Positions 16,701-23,376 are shown, counted from the first letter of the stretch. The stretch: 25,427 bases of DNA from a bacterium (GCA_029560815.1 JAKQKF010000301.1:1-25427); one strand, 5' to 3'. Translations and numbers: made by a program. The notes: generated by a model not told the origin, from the sequence alone.

Positions 16701-17202
16701 AGGGGTGCAGCTGGTGGACATCTACGGCCGTTTCATCAGTCATGCCAATGTGCAGGGGCAGGAGTTGACCGATCTGGTGCCGGACGGTCTGCACGCCAAC
16801 GGGACCGGCCAGCGCCGGATGGCCGAGGCGATCTATGAGGTGCTGGGAGTCGCTGTGCCGGCAGAGCCGAACGGAGTTGAGGGCGGAGAGGAGAGCGGCA
16901 GGAACGGGGCGGAGGAGGCGATGCCGCTGCGTTTCGGCATCGGCGGCTATCCCAACCCTTTCAATCCGGAGACGGAGCTGGTAATAGAGCTGCCGGAGCC
17001 GGGGCCGATCAGAGTGGAGGTGTTCGATTTGCAGGGAAGGCGGGTGAAGCTGCTGGCGGACGGGTTTTACATGCAGGGGCTGCACAAAATGAGGTGGAAC
17101 GCGCAGGATGCGCACGAGCTGCCGGTGGCGGCGGGGGTTTACTGGGCGCGGCTCTCGGCCGGCGCCAGGAGGGAGGTGCATAAAATGGTGGTGCTGCGTT
17201 AG
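13729..17202 (+). CDS. Exported multidomain protein: Calx-beta-like, sialidase-like, SGNH-like, sorting domain
   Basis: An 1157-residue exported protein. The signal peptide is MKPWMLVIITGFACALSAQ. The start at 13729 has GAGGT five bases upstream; the frame is open to 13639 but that adds an unlikely leader. Domains: a LamG/concanavalin-like N-terminal region (about 30-215); two Calx-beta-like repeats (about 225-342, ending LTDND, and 344-461, ending HENDT); a BNR/sialidase-like six-bladed propeller region (about 468-810) with four Asp boxes, SFDGGVTW (525), SADDGQSW (577), SSDGGLTW (638) and SNDEGESW (691); an SGNH-hydrolase-like domain (about 823-1040); and a FlgD/Por-type sorting domain from YPNPFNPETELVIELP (1074) to the end. 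In the SGNH part the nucleophile motif reads GDG (828-830) instead of GDS, and the GxND block reads GSED (896-899), while DGLH (1019-1022) is kept. Surface glycan binding or cleavage is likely; the esterase part may be inactive. Confidence 0.85.
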   Translation: MKPWMLVIITGFACALSAQEPGFPSRTSEEFLHCYEARSADPLAENPGAWTSSTTPPEVLSLGSGTIGISAAMNRYWLLPAAMLAELDHSNGWTMEVRLRVLAQSGKNGAISIAVDDEPGQPGVLSGLQIHTDSTQFCFNGAVVDTRSNSDGFHTFRLAEGPGSRTVHAWRDGHYLGSASYPYYMISLGNFLLVGSWSGRIAGAAEIDYIRWEPSGPYAPAAPLLVISESDSSTRVSEKGPASDTFTVALGQAPSAAVTVTVAPGFGTSRAEEADLGAGAGGAITLAFTPADWQTAQTVTVTAVDDTLREWFHTGIISCRTASSDPLFDSLEELVTLFLTDNDEVVRLVESGGGTEVHEEGSTLDTYTFRFGLAPDQPVQLALHFDSRRLRINGGAVSPHIITLSTAEAENPLPIEVAAYDNSDRDLLLHAPVHHLFTSADPVFDGVSLPPLAVRIHENDTRHLQPDSFTIPLVNFDQADRQVVVDRQPGQYLGHPTTVLLEDSTTMLTVYPKGHGSGGIIYKRSFDGGVTWSRALPTPASWATSREVPTLFRMTDPRGVERLILFSGLYPARRAWSADDGQSWSELEKAGDWGGIVVMGGAIRLKDGRYMALFHDDGRFFTGSNKTNGLFIVFKTLSSDGGLTWSYPEPIIECDWADPCEPGLFRSPDGSQILVLLRENSRKFNSFFITSNDEGESWSPMVELPASLTGDRHTGQYTSDGRLFISFRDMAKGSPTWGDWVGWLGTYEDILQGREGEYRILLKDNTYSADTAYPGVERLPSGMIVVTTYGHWRTGEQPYIISTRFMPEELGRSFPPLPAGAFRIVIAGDGAAGGGMEQGQPLQVYADHLAADLPAAGIAATVLNRGSAGVTTDAALQSFQQEVLDEKPDLVILHFGSEDAAVQVGAAPASLTSRVPLDRFTANLTAMVQQLKAKGIRPLLMTSHPLCWGDSSLARFGQPVAGSPYLRDDPFGLNTVLSRYTAAVREIAIREGVQLVDIYGRFISHANVQGQELTDLVPDGLHANGTGQRRMAEAIYEVLGVAVPAEPNGVEGGEESGRNGAEEAMPLRFGIGGYPNPFNPETELVIELPEPGPIRVEVFDLQGRRVKLLADGFYMQGLHKMRWNAQDAHELPVAAGVYWARLSAGARREVHKMVVLR

Positions 17203-17205
17203 CGC

Positions 17206-18381
17206 TCAGATCGCCAGGCCCTGCGTGAAGGTGACATCGCGGGCGACCGGCAGGCCGATGTGGACGCTGGTCCCCTCACCCGGCTTGCTTTCGATGCGGA
17301 TCGTGCCGTTGTGCTTCTCGACGATATCTTTCACGATCGGGAGGCCGAGGCCGGTCCCCTGCCCCTCGGATTTGGTTGTGTAAAAGGGCTGGAAGATTTT
17401 TTCCAGATTCTCTTCGGAGATGCCGCAGCCGTCATCGGCGATGGTGATCACGCAATCGGTCTGGTCATCCGACAACAGGGTCCTGACCTTGAGCGTCCCG
17501 CCCATCTTCATGGCATGGGCGGCATTGATCTCCAGATTGCGGATGAGCTGTTCGAGGAGGTTGCGATCGCCGTAGACGATGCTGCTCTCCTTGCATAGGT
17601 CGCGCACCACCTTGAAATGCTTCAGCACCCCGGTGAGGATCAGGGTGTCGGTGGTCTCATTAATCACCGCATTGATGTCCATCGGCTCAAAGCGCGGCTT
17701 GGTCGGACGGCTCAGTGAGAGCAGGTTTTTGCCGTGGAGGGCTACCTTTTCGAGGTTGGCGCAAAAGAGATCGGCGATTTCGCGGACTTTTTCCGGCTCT
17801 TCTTCGACCTCCTTGAGCAGGCGGGCGTGAAGCAGGAGGCCGCCGACGAGATTGTTGAGCTCATGGCCGATGCTTCCGGCGATGATGCCGAGGGTGGCCT
17901 GTTTTTCGGTGCGCAGCAGCTGTTCGTGGGCCTGCTTGAGATCAGTGATATCCTTGTAGATGAGGGAGACCTCCTCGACGCTGCCGTCGTCGCCGGTGAT
18001 CGGCGCCGCGGAGATGAGGACGTGCCGGGGTTCTCCCTCCTTGGTATAGCGCATCGCTTCCAGGCTCTGCAGACTGACCCCCTCAAGCACCTGGGCCGAG
18101 AGGCGGGCGGCCTCCTGTGACACGCCGTTTTTCGCGATCAGGGTATCGATGGGATGGCCGATGGCCTCCTCTTCGCTGTAGTGGAAGATGGTTCTTGCCC
18201 CCTTGTTCCACGAAGTGACGCGGGTGTCCTTGGATATGGTGATGATGGCATCGGCGGCGAATTCAACGATGCTGCGATAGCGCTGTTCCGACTCGCGCAG
18301 CTCGCTGATCATCTTCCAGACCAGGCTCTGCATCGTTTCGGAGATTTCACTCAGCTTTTGGGCGTATTCCTGTGTTTTCAA
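17206..18381 (-). CDS. PAS-domain sensor histidine kinase
   Basis: A 391-residue cytoplasmic-type kinase with no membrane segment. Residues 1-35 form a short helical lead. Residues 32-150 are a PAS domain (SIVEFAADAIITISKDTRVTSWNKGA, ending in the PAC-like ISAAPITGDDGSVEEVSLIYKDIT). The dimerisation helix carries the phosphoacceptor H173 in GSIGHELNNLVGG. The ATPase domain has an N box (NLEINAAHA, N285), G1 (DDGCG, 317-320), F box (FQPFYTT) and G2 (GTGLGL, 342-347). It resembles the NtrB/AtoS-type PAS kinases. The apparent start is TTG with only a weak AAAAGAAA upstream; the next in-frame ATG (M17) has no ribosome binding site. No response regulator lies beside it, so it is an orphan in this window. 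It runs tail to tail into the sialidase-like gene with only three bases between stop codons. Confidence 0.92.
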   Translation of the reverse strand: MKTQEYAQKLSEISETMQSLVWKMISELRESEQRYRSIVEFAADAIITISKDTRVTSWNKGARTIFHYSEEEAIGHPIDTLIAKNGVSQEAARLSAQVLEGVSLQSLEAMRYTKEGEPRHVLISAAPITGDDGSVEEVSLIYKDITDLKQAHEQLLRTEKQATLGIIAGSIGHELNNLVGGLLLHARLLKEVEEEPEKVREIADLFCANLEKVALHGKNLLSLSRPTKPRFEPMDINAVINETTDTLILTGVLKHFKVVRDLCKESSIVYGDRNLLEQLIRNLEINAAHAMKMGGTLKVRTLLSDDQTDCVITIADDGCGISEENLEKIFQPFYTTKSEGQGTGLGLPIVKDIVEKHNGTIRIESKPGEGTSVHIGLPVARDVTFTQGLAI

Positions 18382-18533
18382 TTTCTTTTAATCCGTGTGC
18401 TGCGCGATGAGGTTCTATTTATACTTAACATACGAAATATTTTCCACAACCGCAACGGCTATCTGGCCGGTGCCGGGGGTGGAGCTTCATGCAACACCAG
18501 AATGTATGGACGCAGCCTCGCGCTTGCGGAAAT
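18382..18533 (-). promoter_or_regulatory. AT-rich upstream region of the histidine kinase gene
   Basis: The 225 bases between the kinase and the ROK gene hold the ROK terminator at 18534-18563 and, nearer the kinase, an AT-rich block (about 18413-18455). Read on the minus strand it contains TTGTGG and, 20 bases on, TATAAA. The spacing is not ideal, so I call only a likely promoter region. Confidence 0.3.
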
Positions 18534-18563
18534 AAAAAAACGGCCTCTGCCATGCAGGGGCCG
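18534..18563 (-). terminator. Intrinsic terminator of the ROK kinase operon
   Basis: On the minus strand a 10-bp stem (CGGCCCCTGC with GCAGAGGCCG, one G-T pair) with a three-base loop is followed by seven T residues. It lies 44 bases beyond the ROK stop codon. Confidence 0.9.
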
Positions 18564-18606
18564 TTCTGGCAATACGCAGTCTGCCGGTGCAGGCCCGCGC
18601 CGCCGC

Positions 18607-19584
18607 CTAGCGGCAGTGGGACCAGGCCAGAACCGCAGCGCCCAGCACCGCGGAATCATCCTTGAGGGCGGCTTCGACGATGCGCACATTGCGCGATGAG
18701 ATCTTGAAGCAGCTCTTCACGGCCACTTCGCGCACACGGTCGACATAGAGCGCGCCGAGGGCTTCGACCACCCCGCCGCCGATGACCACCACCTCCGGAT
18801 TGAAGATATTGAGCACGGCCGCCGTGGCAATGCCGAGGTATTCGGCGGACCGGTTGATTGCGGGCACCACTGCGGCATCGCCGGCCAGATAGGCTTCGAG
18901 AAGGCGCCGGCTGCGGATCGGCGCTTCGGGATTCTCAACCCCCTCGAAAAGGGAGGAGGGGGCCCCCGCCGCGATGGCGGCGCGGATCTCTCTTTCAATG
19001 GAGAGGCGGCTGGCAAAGGCCTCCAGGCAGCCGTTGTTGCCGCAGCCGCAGCGCGGGCCGTCGGGGTCGAGGATGATATGGCCGATCTCACCGGCATTCT
19101 CATTAAAACCGTGCAGGAGCTTGCCGCCGATGATGATGCCGCCGCCGATGCCGGTGCCGACGAAGAATCCGACCACATGCGGCGCTCCTTTGGCGGCGCC
19201 GAAGGCGTGTTCGCCGAGGATGCCGACATTGCAGTCATTGTCGACATAGACCGGCTTTTTCAGCAGCCGTTTGAGCTCTTTTTTCAGGGGGGCCTCTTTC
19301 CAGGCCAGATTAGGGCTCTCGATGATCATCCCCTTTTTCATGTCCAGGGGGCCGGGCGAGCCCACGCCCACCGCCCGGATCGAATCCCATGTGACACCGG
19401 CATTGACGACGGCCTGGCGGGCGCACTCGGCCATACGGCTGACCGTCGCGGGAAACCCGAGCTCGGCCTTGGTTTTTTTACGCTCGCTGCCGAGGATATT
19501 GCCTTTGCGATCGATGACGGCCGCATAAATTTTGGTGCCGCCGAGATCGATGCCGACGACCAGCTCTTTTTTCGATTTTGCCAT
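18607..19584 (-). CDS. ROK-family sugar kinase (glucokinase-like)
   Basis: A 325-residue cytoplasmic ROK protein phosphorylating a hexose with ATP. The N-terminal phosphate motif is GIDLGGTK (11-18). The catalytic aspartate is D117 in VDNDCN. GTGIGGGI (143-150) and NAGEIGH (163-169) follow. The ROK zinc site is complete: H169, C179, C181 and C186 in RCGCGNNGCLEA. There is no N-terminal helix-turn-helix, so it is a kinase rather than a repressor of the ROK family. The ATG is set by AAGGAGT about 12 bases upstream. It lies 59 bases behind the secreted 397-residue protein on the same strand and ends at a terminator, so the two form an operon. Glucokinase is most likely, but N-acetylhexosamine or fructose kinase activity cannot be excluded. 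Confidence 0.93.
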   Translation of the reverse strand: MAKSKKELVVGIDLGGTKIYAAVIDRKGNILGSERKKTKAELGFPATVSRMAECARQAVVNAGVTWDSIRAVGVGSPGPLDMKKGMIIESPNLAWKEAPLKKELKRLLKKPVYVDNDCNVGILGEHAFGAAKGAPHVVGFFVGTGIGGGIIIGGKLLHGFNENAGEIGHIILDPDGPRCGCGNNGCLEAFASRLSIEREIRAAIAAGAPSSLFEGVENPEAPIRSRRLLEAYLAGDAAVVPAINRSAEYLGIATAAVLNIFNPEVVVIGGGVVEALGALYVDRVREVAVKSCFKISSRNVRIVEAALKDDSAVLGAAVLAWSHCR

Positions 19585-19643
19585 TGTTTCAGCCGACTCC
19601 TTCTGATTCTCCCGTTGCAGCGGTTTGACTCCGCCGCCGGAGA

Positions 19644-20837
19644 CTAGTCGATGCGATAGGTGATGCCGGGTTCAAGGACCTCGGCGATGCTCAAGCCGAC
19701 GAATCCCGTGCTGATCGAGAGTTCGAAAATTCCGAATTTACGCGGATTGCCGGGTTTGAGGAAAAAGCGGTAGTTCTGCCTGATGCTCTCCAGGACCATT
19801 TTTTCGGGAGAGATGCTGCTGTAGTAGAGGACCATCAGGTTGATGGCTCCCTGGCTGCGCTGCTGGTCCTCGCTGCGTAGCTTGCCCCACAAACCCTGGC
19901 TGTTCTGCTGCGTGATCAGCCAGTTGACGTTGCGGTTGATCGAGGCGGCGATCTCCTGCCGCATGCCCTCGTTGGGGGTGCGGCGGTAGAGGCCGATGAG
20001 GCCGTCGCTGACGTAGCTCAGGGTGTTGATCGGCCACTCTTCGTGGATGCGGTTTTCGATGGTGTAGGGGATATGGCCATCGGGGGCGCGCTGCTGCAGC
20101 AGCCAGCGCCCGGCGGCTTCGGCGATGCGGATATAGTCCGGTTCGCGGGTGAGCCCGTAGATGGCCGAGAAGAAGCCGCAGCCGGTCACGGCTGTGGCGA
20201 TGGTGTAGGGAGCGACTGCGAGGCGGCCCTTGTAATAGCCGGTGCCCAGGGCGCCGAGGTCGGGGCCGGTCTCGATCACCCAACCGGGGGAGGCGCTGCG
20301 TCCCTTGCCCTGGGGATCCTCGGCGGTGCCGAAGCGGACAAAATTGGCATAGAGTTTGAGGGCGCGCAGATAAGCGACGCGGCGGGAAGCGCCGGCGAAG
20401 CGGACGGCGCCGGCCAGGCCGGTGGCCGAGGTGCCGGCATCGCCGAGGTAGATGTTGGCGTCGGGCGCCATGTCACCCCACCAGCCCACCGTATCTCCCC
20501 TGGCTGAGACGGTCACCTGCTGCAGTTCGACAAGGCGGTCGAACCAGGCGAGGGCCTCCTCGCGATAGCGCTCGTCACCACAGAGCTCGTAGCCGGCCAG
20601 GAGAACGCGGGCGAGGTTGCTGTTGATAAAGATCGAGGTCCGCCGCTTTTCCGCGATCTTGATCTCGCCGCTGCGCAGCTCCACCGAGATCGCCCAGTCG
20701 CAGATCTCGCGCAGCAGCTGCGTCAGCTCCTGCCGCGTCCCGGCCTCGGTGACGATCTGACGCGTTTGTGCCGAGCTTTTCGCCGCCATCAGCACAGCCG
20801 CCAGCAAACCCAGCAGCATGATCCAGCTCTTCCTCAT
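19644..20837 (-). CDS. Secreted alpha/alpha-toroid-like protein, function unknown
   Basis: A 397-residue exported protein with signal peptide MRKSWIMLLGLLAAVLMAAK and likely cleavage after SSA (residue 23). The mature part shows regularly spaced helical units with glycine and aromatic turns: YLGDAGTSATGLAGAVRFAGAS, WLLQQRAPDGHIPYTIENR, WPINTLSYVSDGLIGLYRR and NWLITQQNSQGLWGK. This is the look of an (alpha/alpha)6 toroid as in glycan-degrading hydrolases, lyases or epimerases. I cannot name the family or point to catalytic residues. The start is at 20837, with AAAGGG six bases upstream. The frame stays open to 20939, but that TTG is the -35 box of the promoter. The ROK sugar kinase behind it suggests handling of a carbohydrate. 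Confidence 0.85.
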   Translation of the reverse strand: MRKSWIMLLGLLAAVLMAAKSSAQTRQIVTEAGTRQELTQLLREICDWAISVELRSGEIKIAEKRRTSIFINSNLARVLLAGYELCGDERYREEALAWFDRLVELQQVTVSARGDTVGWWGDMAPDANIYLGDAGTSATGLAGAVRFAGASRRVAYLRALKLYANFVRFGTAEDPQGKGRSASPGWVIETGPDLGALGTGYYKGRLAVAPYTIATAVTGCGFFSAIYGLTREPDYIRIAEAAGRWLLQQRAPDGHIPYTIENRIHEEWPINTLSYVSDGLIGLYRRTPNEGMRQEIAASINRNVNWLITQQNSQGLWGKLRSEDQQRSQGAINLMVLYYSSISPEKMVLESIRQNYRFFLKPGNPRKFGIFELSISTGFVGLSIAEVLEPGITYRID

Positions 20838-20910
20838 GATGAACCCTTTCCTGATTCCTTTTCCTGCCCATCCCTCCCTGCCTGGCAGCATGCAGGGATA
20901 TAATAAAAAA

Positions 20911-20939
20911 AGTTTACTGAAATAAGGCCACAATGTCAA
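20911..20939 (-). promoter_or_regulatory. Consensus sigma-70-type promoter for the toroid-ROK operon
   Basis: On the minus strand TTGACA (20934-20939) is followed after exactly 17 bases by TAAACT (20911-20916). Transcription should start near 20904, leaving a leader of about 65 bases. The leader contains a small inverted repeat, CCCTGC/GCAGGG (20876-20897). Confidence 0.8.
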
Positions 20940-21016
20940 GAGAATAGTACGAAAATATCCCCGGCCCTCCAGAGATGAAACTTTTTCCCGGCTGCGTCAT
21001 CTAAGTGTAAAGACGG

Positions 21017-21262
21017 ATGCAAGCAATGAGATCAGAGACAAAAGCCCTTCTCATCATCAGGGAAAGCTGCGGTGACATCGCCGGGCGCATGCGCGCCTGC
21101 CGTTCACGGCAGATTGCTTTGCAGCTGCGGCAGCGGCTCTGCCGCGAGTTGGCGGAGAGCTGCACAAGTCCTGAAGTGCGAAGGCTGCTGGAAAACCATA
21201 TCGATGAGCTCATCAGCGATACTTTTAACGAAAACGGCATGAACCGCTATCTGGAGGTATGA
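21017..21262 (+). CDS. Small hypothetical protein ahead of the thioredoxin gene
   Basis: An 81-residue helical, charged protein that I do not recognise. It has no signal peptide or membrane segment and two or three Cys residues (in RESCGD, RACRSR, RLCREL and ESCTSP). The possible starts are ATG at 21017 or 21026; neither has a clear ribosome binding site. Its stop codon overlaps the start of the lipoprotein thioredoxin gene, which supports it being real and translationally coupled. The Cys content would fit the redox theme of the genes that follow, but no motif such as CxxC is present. Confidence 0.55.
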   Translation: MQAMRSETKALLIIRESCGDIAGRMRACRSRQIALQLRQRLCRELAESCTSPEVRRLLENHIDELISDTFNENGMNRYLEV

Positions 21263-21810
21263 TGAAAAGAGGAATGTTTTTACTGGTGACCGCCCTGGTC
21301 CTCGCCGCCGGCGTGCAGACGGGCTGTACAAAACAGAAGGAAAAGGCCGTGCCCGCAGCCGTCACACCCGCCAAGGCCGCTGCATCTTCGGATCTGCGGA
21401 CTGCTCCAGCTTTCGAGCTTGAGGGCACGGATGGCAAGACCATTAAACTCGCCGACTATAAGGGCAAGGTCGTGATCGTCGATTTCTGGGACACCTGGTG
21501 CCCCCCCTGCCGGATGGAGATCCCCCATTTCATCGAACTCCAGAACGAGTACAAAGCCAGGGGCTTTGAAATGCTGGGTGTCGTCCTCGGACGCGAGGGC
21601 AAGGAGAAGGTGCTGGACTTTATCAAGAGCAACAAGATCAATTATGCCAACGGCTATGCGAATGAGGCCTTTCTGAATGCCTACGGGCCGATCGACGGCA
21701 TCCCCACTACCTTCGTCATCGACCAGCAAGGCCGCATCTACAAGAGCTATACCGGCTATCGTGACAAGGCCGTTTTCGAGAATGATATTAAAGCTCTGCT
21801 CAAACTCTAG
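21262..21810 (+). CDS. TlpA/ResA-like lipoprotein thioredoxin
   Basis: A 182-residue envelope thiol-disulfide oxidoreductase. The N-terminus is a lipoprotein signal: hydrophobic MFLLVTALVLAAGVQTGC with the acylated cysteine at C22, although Gln-Thr-Gly-Cys is a loose lipobox. The thioredoxin fold follows from about residue 48. The active site is WCPPC (C80, C83) in VDFWDTWCPPCRMEIPHF, and the cis-proline is P148 in GIPTTFVID. The length fits the TlpA/ResA/AhpC-TSA group, whose members reduce apocytochrome c or other exported proteins. I choose ATG 21262 over 21259 because GGAGG (21253-21257) is better spaced to it. The DUF1858 gene begins 11 bases after the stop. The partner protein is not known. 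Confidence 0.9.
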   Translation: MKRGMFLLVTALVLAAGVQTGCTKQKEKAVPAAVTPAKAAASSDLRTAPAFELEGTDGKTIKLADYKGKVVIVDFWDTWCPPCRMEIPHFIELQNEYKARGFEMLGVVLGREGKEKVLDFIKSNKINYANGYANEAFLNAYGPIDGIPTTFVIDQQGRIYKSYTGYRDKAVFENDIKALLKL

Positions 21811-21821
21811 GGTGCACTGCC

Positions 21822-22028
21822 ATGATAGAACGCGATACCCTGATCGAAGATCTGGTGCGGGAGCACCCGGAGATGGTGCGCCTGCTCATGGAGAAAGGGG
21901 TGCGCTGTCTGGCCTGCGGTGAGCCGGTCTGGGGGACCATCGCCGGCGCGGCTGCAGAGAAGGGCTTTAGCATAGCAGAGATCGACCAGCTTGTTCAGGA
22001 AATCAACCAAAGGATTGGAGCGGTATGA
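21822..22028 (+). CDS. DUF1858-domain protein
   Basis: A 68-residue small cytoplasmic protein of the DUF1858 type, a helical domain often seen alone or attached to hybrid-cluster or sulfur-related proteins. It begins with the typical TLIEDLVREHPEMVRLLMEKG helix pair and carries CLAC (C29, C32) followed by GEPVWGTI. The two cysteines could form a redox-active disulfide or hold a cofactor. It sits 11 bases after the thioredoxin gene and overlaps the OsmC-family gene by four bases (ATGA at 22025-22028), so all three are probably translated together. Confidence 0.88.
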   Translation: MIERDTLIEDLVREHPEMVRLLMEKGVRCLACGEPVWGTIAGAAAEKGFSIAEIDQLVQEINQRIGAV

Positions 22029-22456
22029 AGGCAGCCATCAAACGTATCGCTGGCATGACTCTGGCCGGCATGGCGGATTCCAACCACTGGATTACCATGG
22101 ACGCCGATCAGGCGGTCGGCGGGCGGGACGGGGGGGCGCGCCCCATGGAGCTGCTTCTGCTCGGACTGGGCGGGTGCACCACCATGGATGTCCTTTCGAT
22201 TTTGGAGAAGAAGAGGGTTCACGTCGACGATTACGAGTGTTTTCTGGAAGCGGAGCGCGCCGATGAGCATCCCCGGGTCTTTACGCAGATCCGTATCAAG
22301 TTCATCTTTTACGGTGAGGCGATTCCGCCGGAAGCGGTCGAGCGCGCCATTGCCCTCTCCGAAGAGAAGTACTGCTCCGCCTCAGCCATGCTCCGCAAGA
22401 GCGCTGAAGTGAAGGTTGAGTACGAGATCCGGAAAAGCCGGGCGGCGGCGGAATGA
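22025..22456 (+). CDS. OsmC/Ohr-family protein
   Basis: A 143-residue cytoplasmic protein of the OsmC superfamily, whose members reduce organic peroxides with a pair of cysteines. Both are present: C51 in LGLGGCTTMDV and C117 in EEKYCSASAML. PMELLLLGLGGC is the usual entry to the first active-site helix. A third Cys (C72 in YECFLEA) is not part of the standard pair. The sequence is closer to the general YhfA-like OsmC group than to Ohr, so peroxide need not be the substrate. It is the last gene of the thioredoxin-DUF1858-OsmC operon and is followed by a hairpin terminator. The electron donor could be lipoyl or another thiol; the membrane-anchored thioredoxin is in a different compartment. Confidence 0.92.
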   Translation: MKAAIKRIAGMTLAGMADSNHWITMDADQAVGGRDGGARPMELLLLGLGGCTTMDVLSILEKKRVHVDDYECFLEAERADEHPRVFTQIRIKFIFYGEAIPPEAVERAIALSEEKYCSASAMLRKSAEVKVEYEIRKSRAAAE

Positions 22457-22523
22457 TGCCGCTTCGCCCGCAGCATTGATCGCTGCTGCAGTATCCTGCT
22501 GATCATCCCTGTTACAGTCCGAT

Positions 22524-22558
22524 AACGCCGCCGGTTCATACGAGCCGGCGGCGTTTCT
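22524..22558 (+). terminator. Terminator of the thiol-redox operon
   Basis: A perfect 11-bp stem (AACGCCGCCGG at 22524-22534 and CCGGCGGCGTT at 22545-22555) with a 10-base loop is followed by a short, broken T tract (TTTCTC). Confidence 0.75.
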
Positions 22559-22572
22559 CATTAATAAATTCC

Positions 22573-22601
22573 TTGATAGTCTATTTTAATATGTTTAAGT
22601 T
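22573..22601 (+). promoter_or_regulatory. Candidate promoter of the ECF sigma gene
   Basis: TTGATA (22573-22578) is followed after 17 bases by TAAGTT (22596-22601) in an AT-rich block. The -35 fits well and the -10 poorly. Downstream, CTCCCGGC/GCCGGGAG (22619-22635) forms an inverted repeat just before the ribosome binding site. Confidence 0.4.
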
Positions 22602-22666
22602 AAATTCTGCAACAGTCCCTCCCGGCGGCCGGGAGATTGAGGAGGAGCAAAACGATCGGCAGCGGA

Positions 22667-23248
22667 ATGAGTCACGAAAATCTGAGCGAGACAGAGCTGG
22701 TCAGCCGGGCGGTGGAGGGCGACCGGGAGGCGATGAGCCTGATCGTCACCCGGAACGAGCGCATGGTCTACAGCACGGCGCTGCGGCTTTTGGCTGATCC
22801 GGTTGAGGCCGAGTGCGTGCTGCAGGAGACCTTTTTAAAGGTGGTGCAGGCCCTGCCCGAGTTCAAGGGCGGCTCATCGCTTTCGACCTGGATTTTCCGC
22901 ATCGCTACCAACTATGCTCTGATGCGGCTGCGTTCGCGCAAGAAAGAGGGCGGCTCTCTCGATGATGTGGAGAGCAAGGTGAGTCAGGAGACTCTCGATG
23001 CTTTCAACCGCTCGATCGGCAACAACCCTCTGCACGCGGTGATGAACGAAGAGCTGCGCCAGGCCATGGAAGAGGCCATCGCCGCCCTGCCGCCCAAGTT
23101 CCGTTCTGTTTTCGTCCTCAAGGACATTGAAGGTTTTTCGCTTAAAGAGATCGCGGAGATGCTCGGGATCACCCTGGCGGCGGTCAAGACCAATCTGCAC
23201 CGCGCCCGTCTCTTCCTCCGCGACCACCTGGCCGAATTCAGCCACTGA
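22667..23248 (+). CDS. ECF-type RNA polymerase sigma factor
   Basis: A 193-residue sigma-70 family protein with only regions 2 and 4. Region 2 covers about residues 24-93 (ECVLQETFLKVVQALPEFKG and STWIFRIATNYALMRLRSRKK). Region 4 covers about 138-188 (ALPPKFRSVFVLKDIEGFSLKEIAEMLGITLAAVKTNLHRAR), with a clear helix-turn-helix. ECF factors usually answer envelope signals under an anti-sigma factor, but no anti-sigma gene follows; the next 202 bases are non-coding. The start is uncertain. ATG at 22667 is the first ATG, yet the strong AGGAGGAG (22640-22647) is 19 bases away, and the in-frame TTG at 22637 lies within the ribosome binding site itself. Confidence 0.92.
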   Translation: MSHENLSETELVSRAVEGDREAMSLIVTRNERMVYSTALRLLADPVEAECVLQETFLKVVQALPEFKGGSSLSTWIFRIATNYALMRLRSRKKEGGSLDDVESKVSQETLDAFNRSIGNNPLHAVMNEELRQAMEEAIAALPPKFRSVFVLKDIEGFSLKEIAEMLGITLAAVKTNLHRARLFLRDHLAEFSH

Positions 23249-23376
23249 GCCCGCGCCGCCGGACCCGGCCCCGGGCGCCGCACTGCCCCGCACACCGGAC
23301 CGCTGCCGCCGGACTGCTGTTTCTCCCCTGCATCAGCATGAGCCGCCACCGGCGCTGCAATTGGCTAAAATAGGGC
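23249..23376. other. GC-rich intergenic spacer
   Basis: This stretch after the sigma gene is very C-rich, with GGCCCCGGGCGCC-like self-complementary segments but no T run, so no clear terminator. I see no coding signal in it. It changes abruptly to AT-rich promoter sequence near 23360. Confidence 0.4.
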
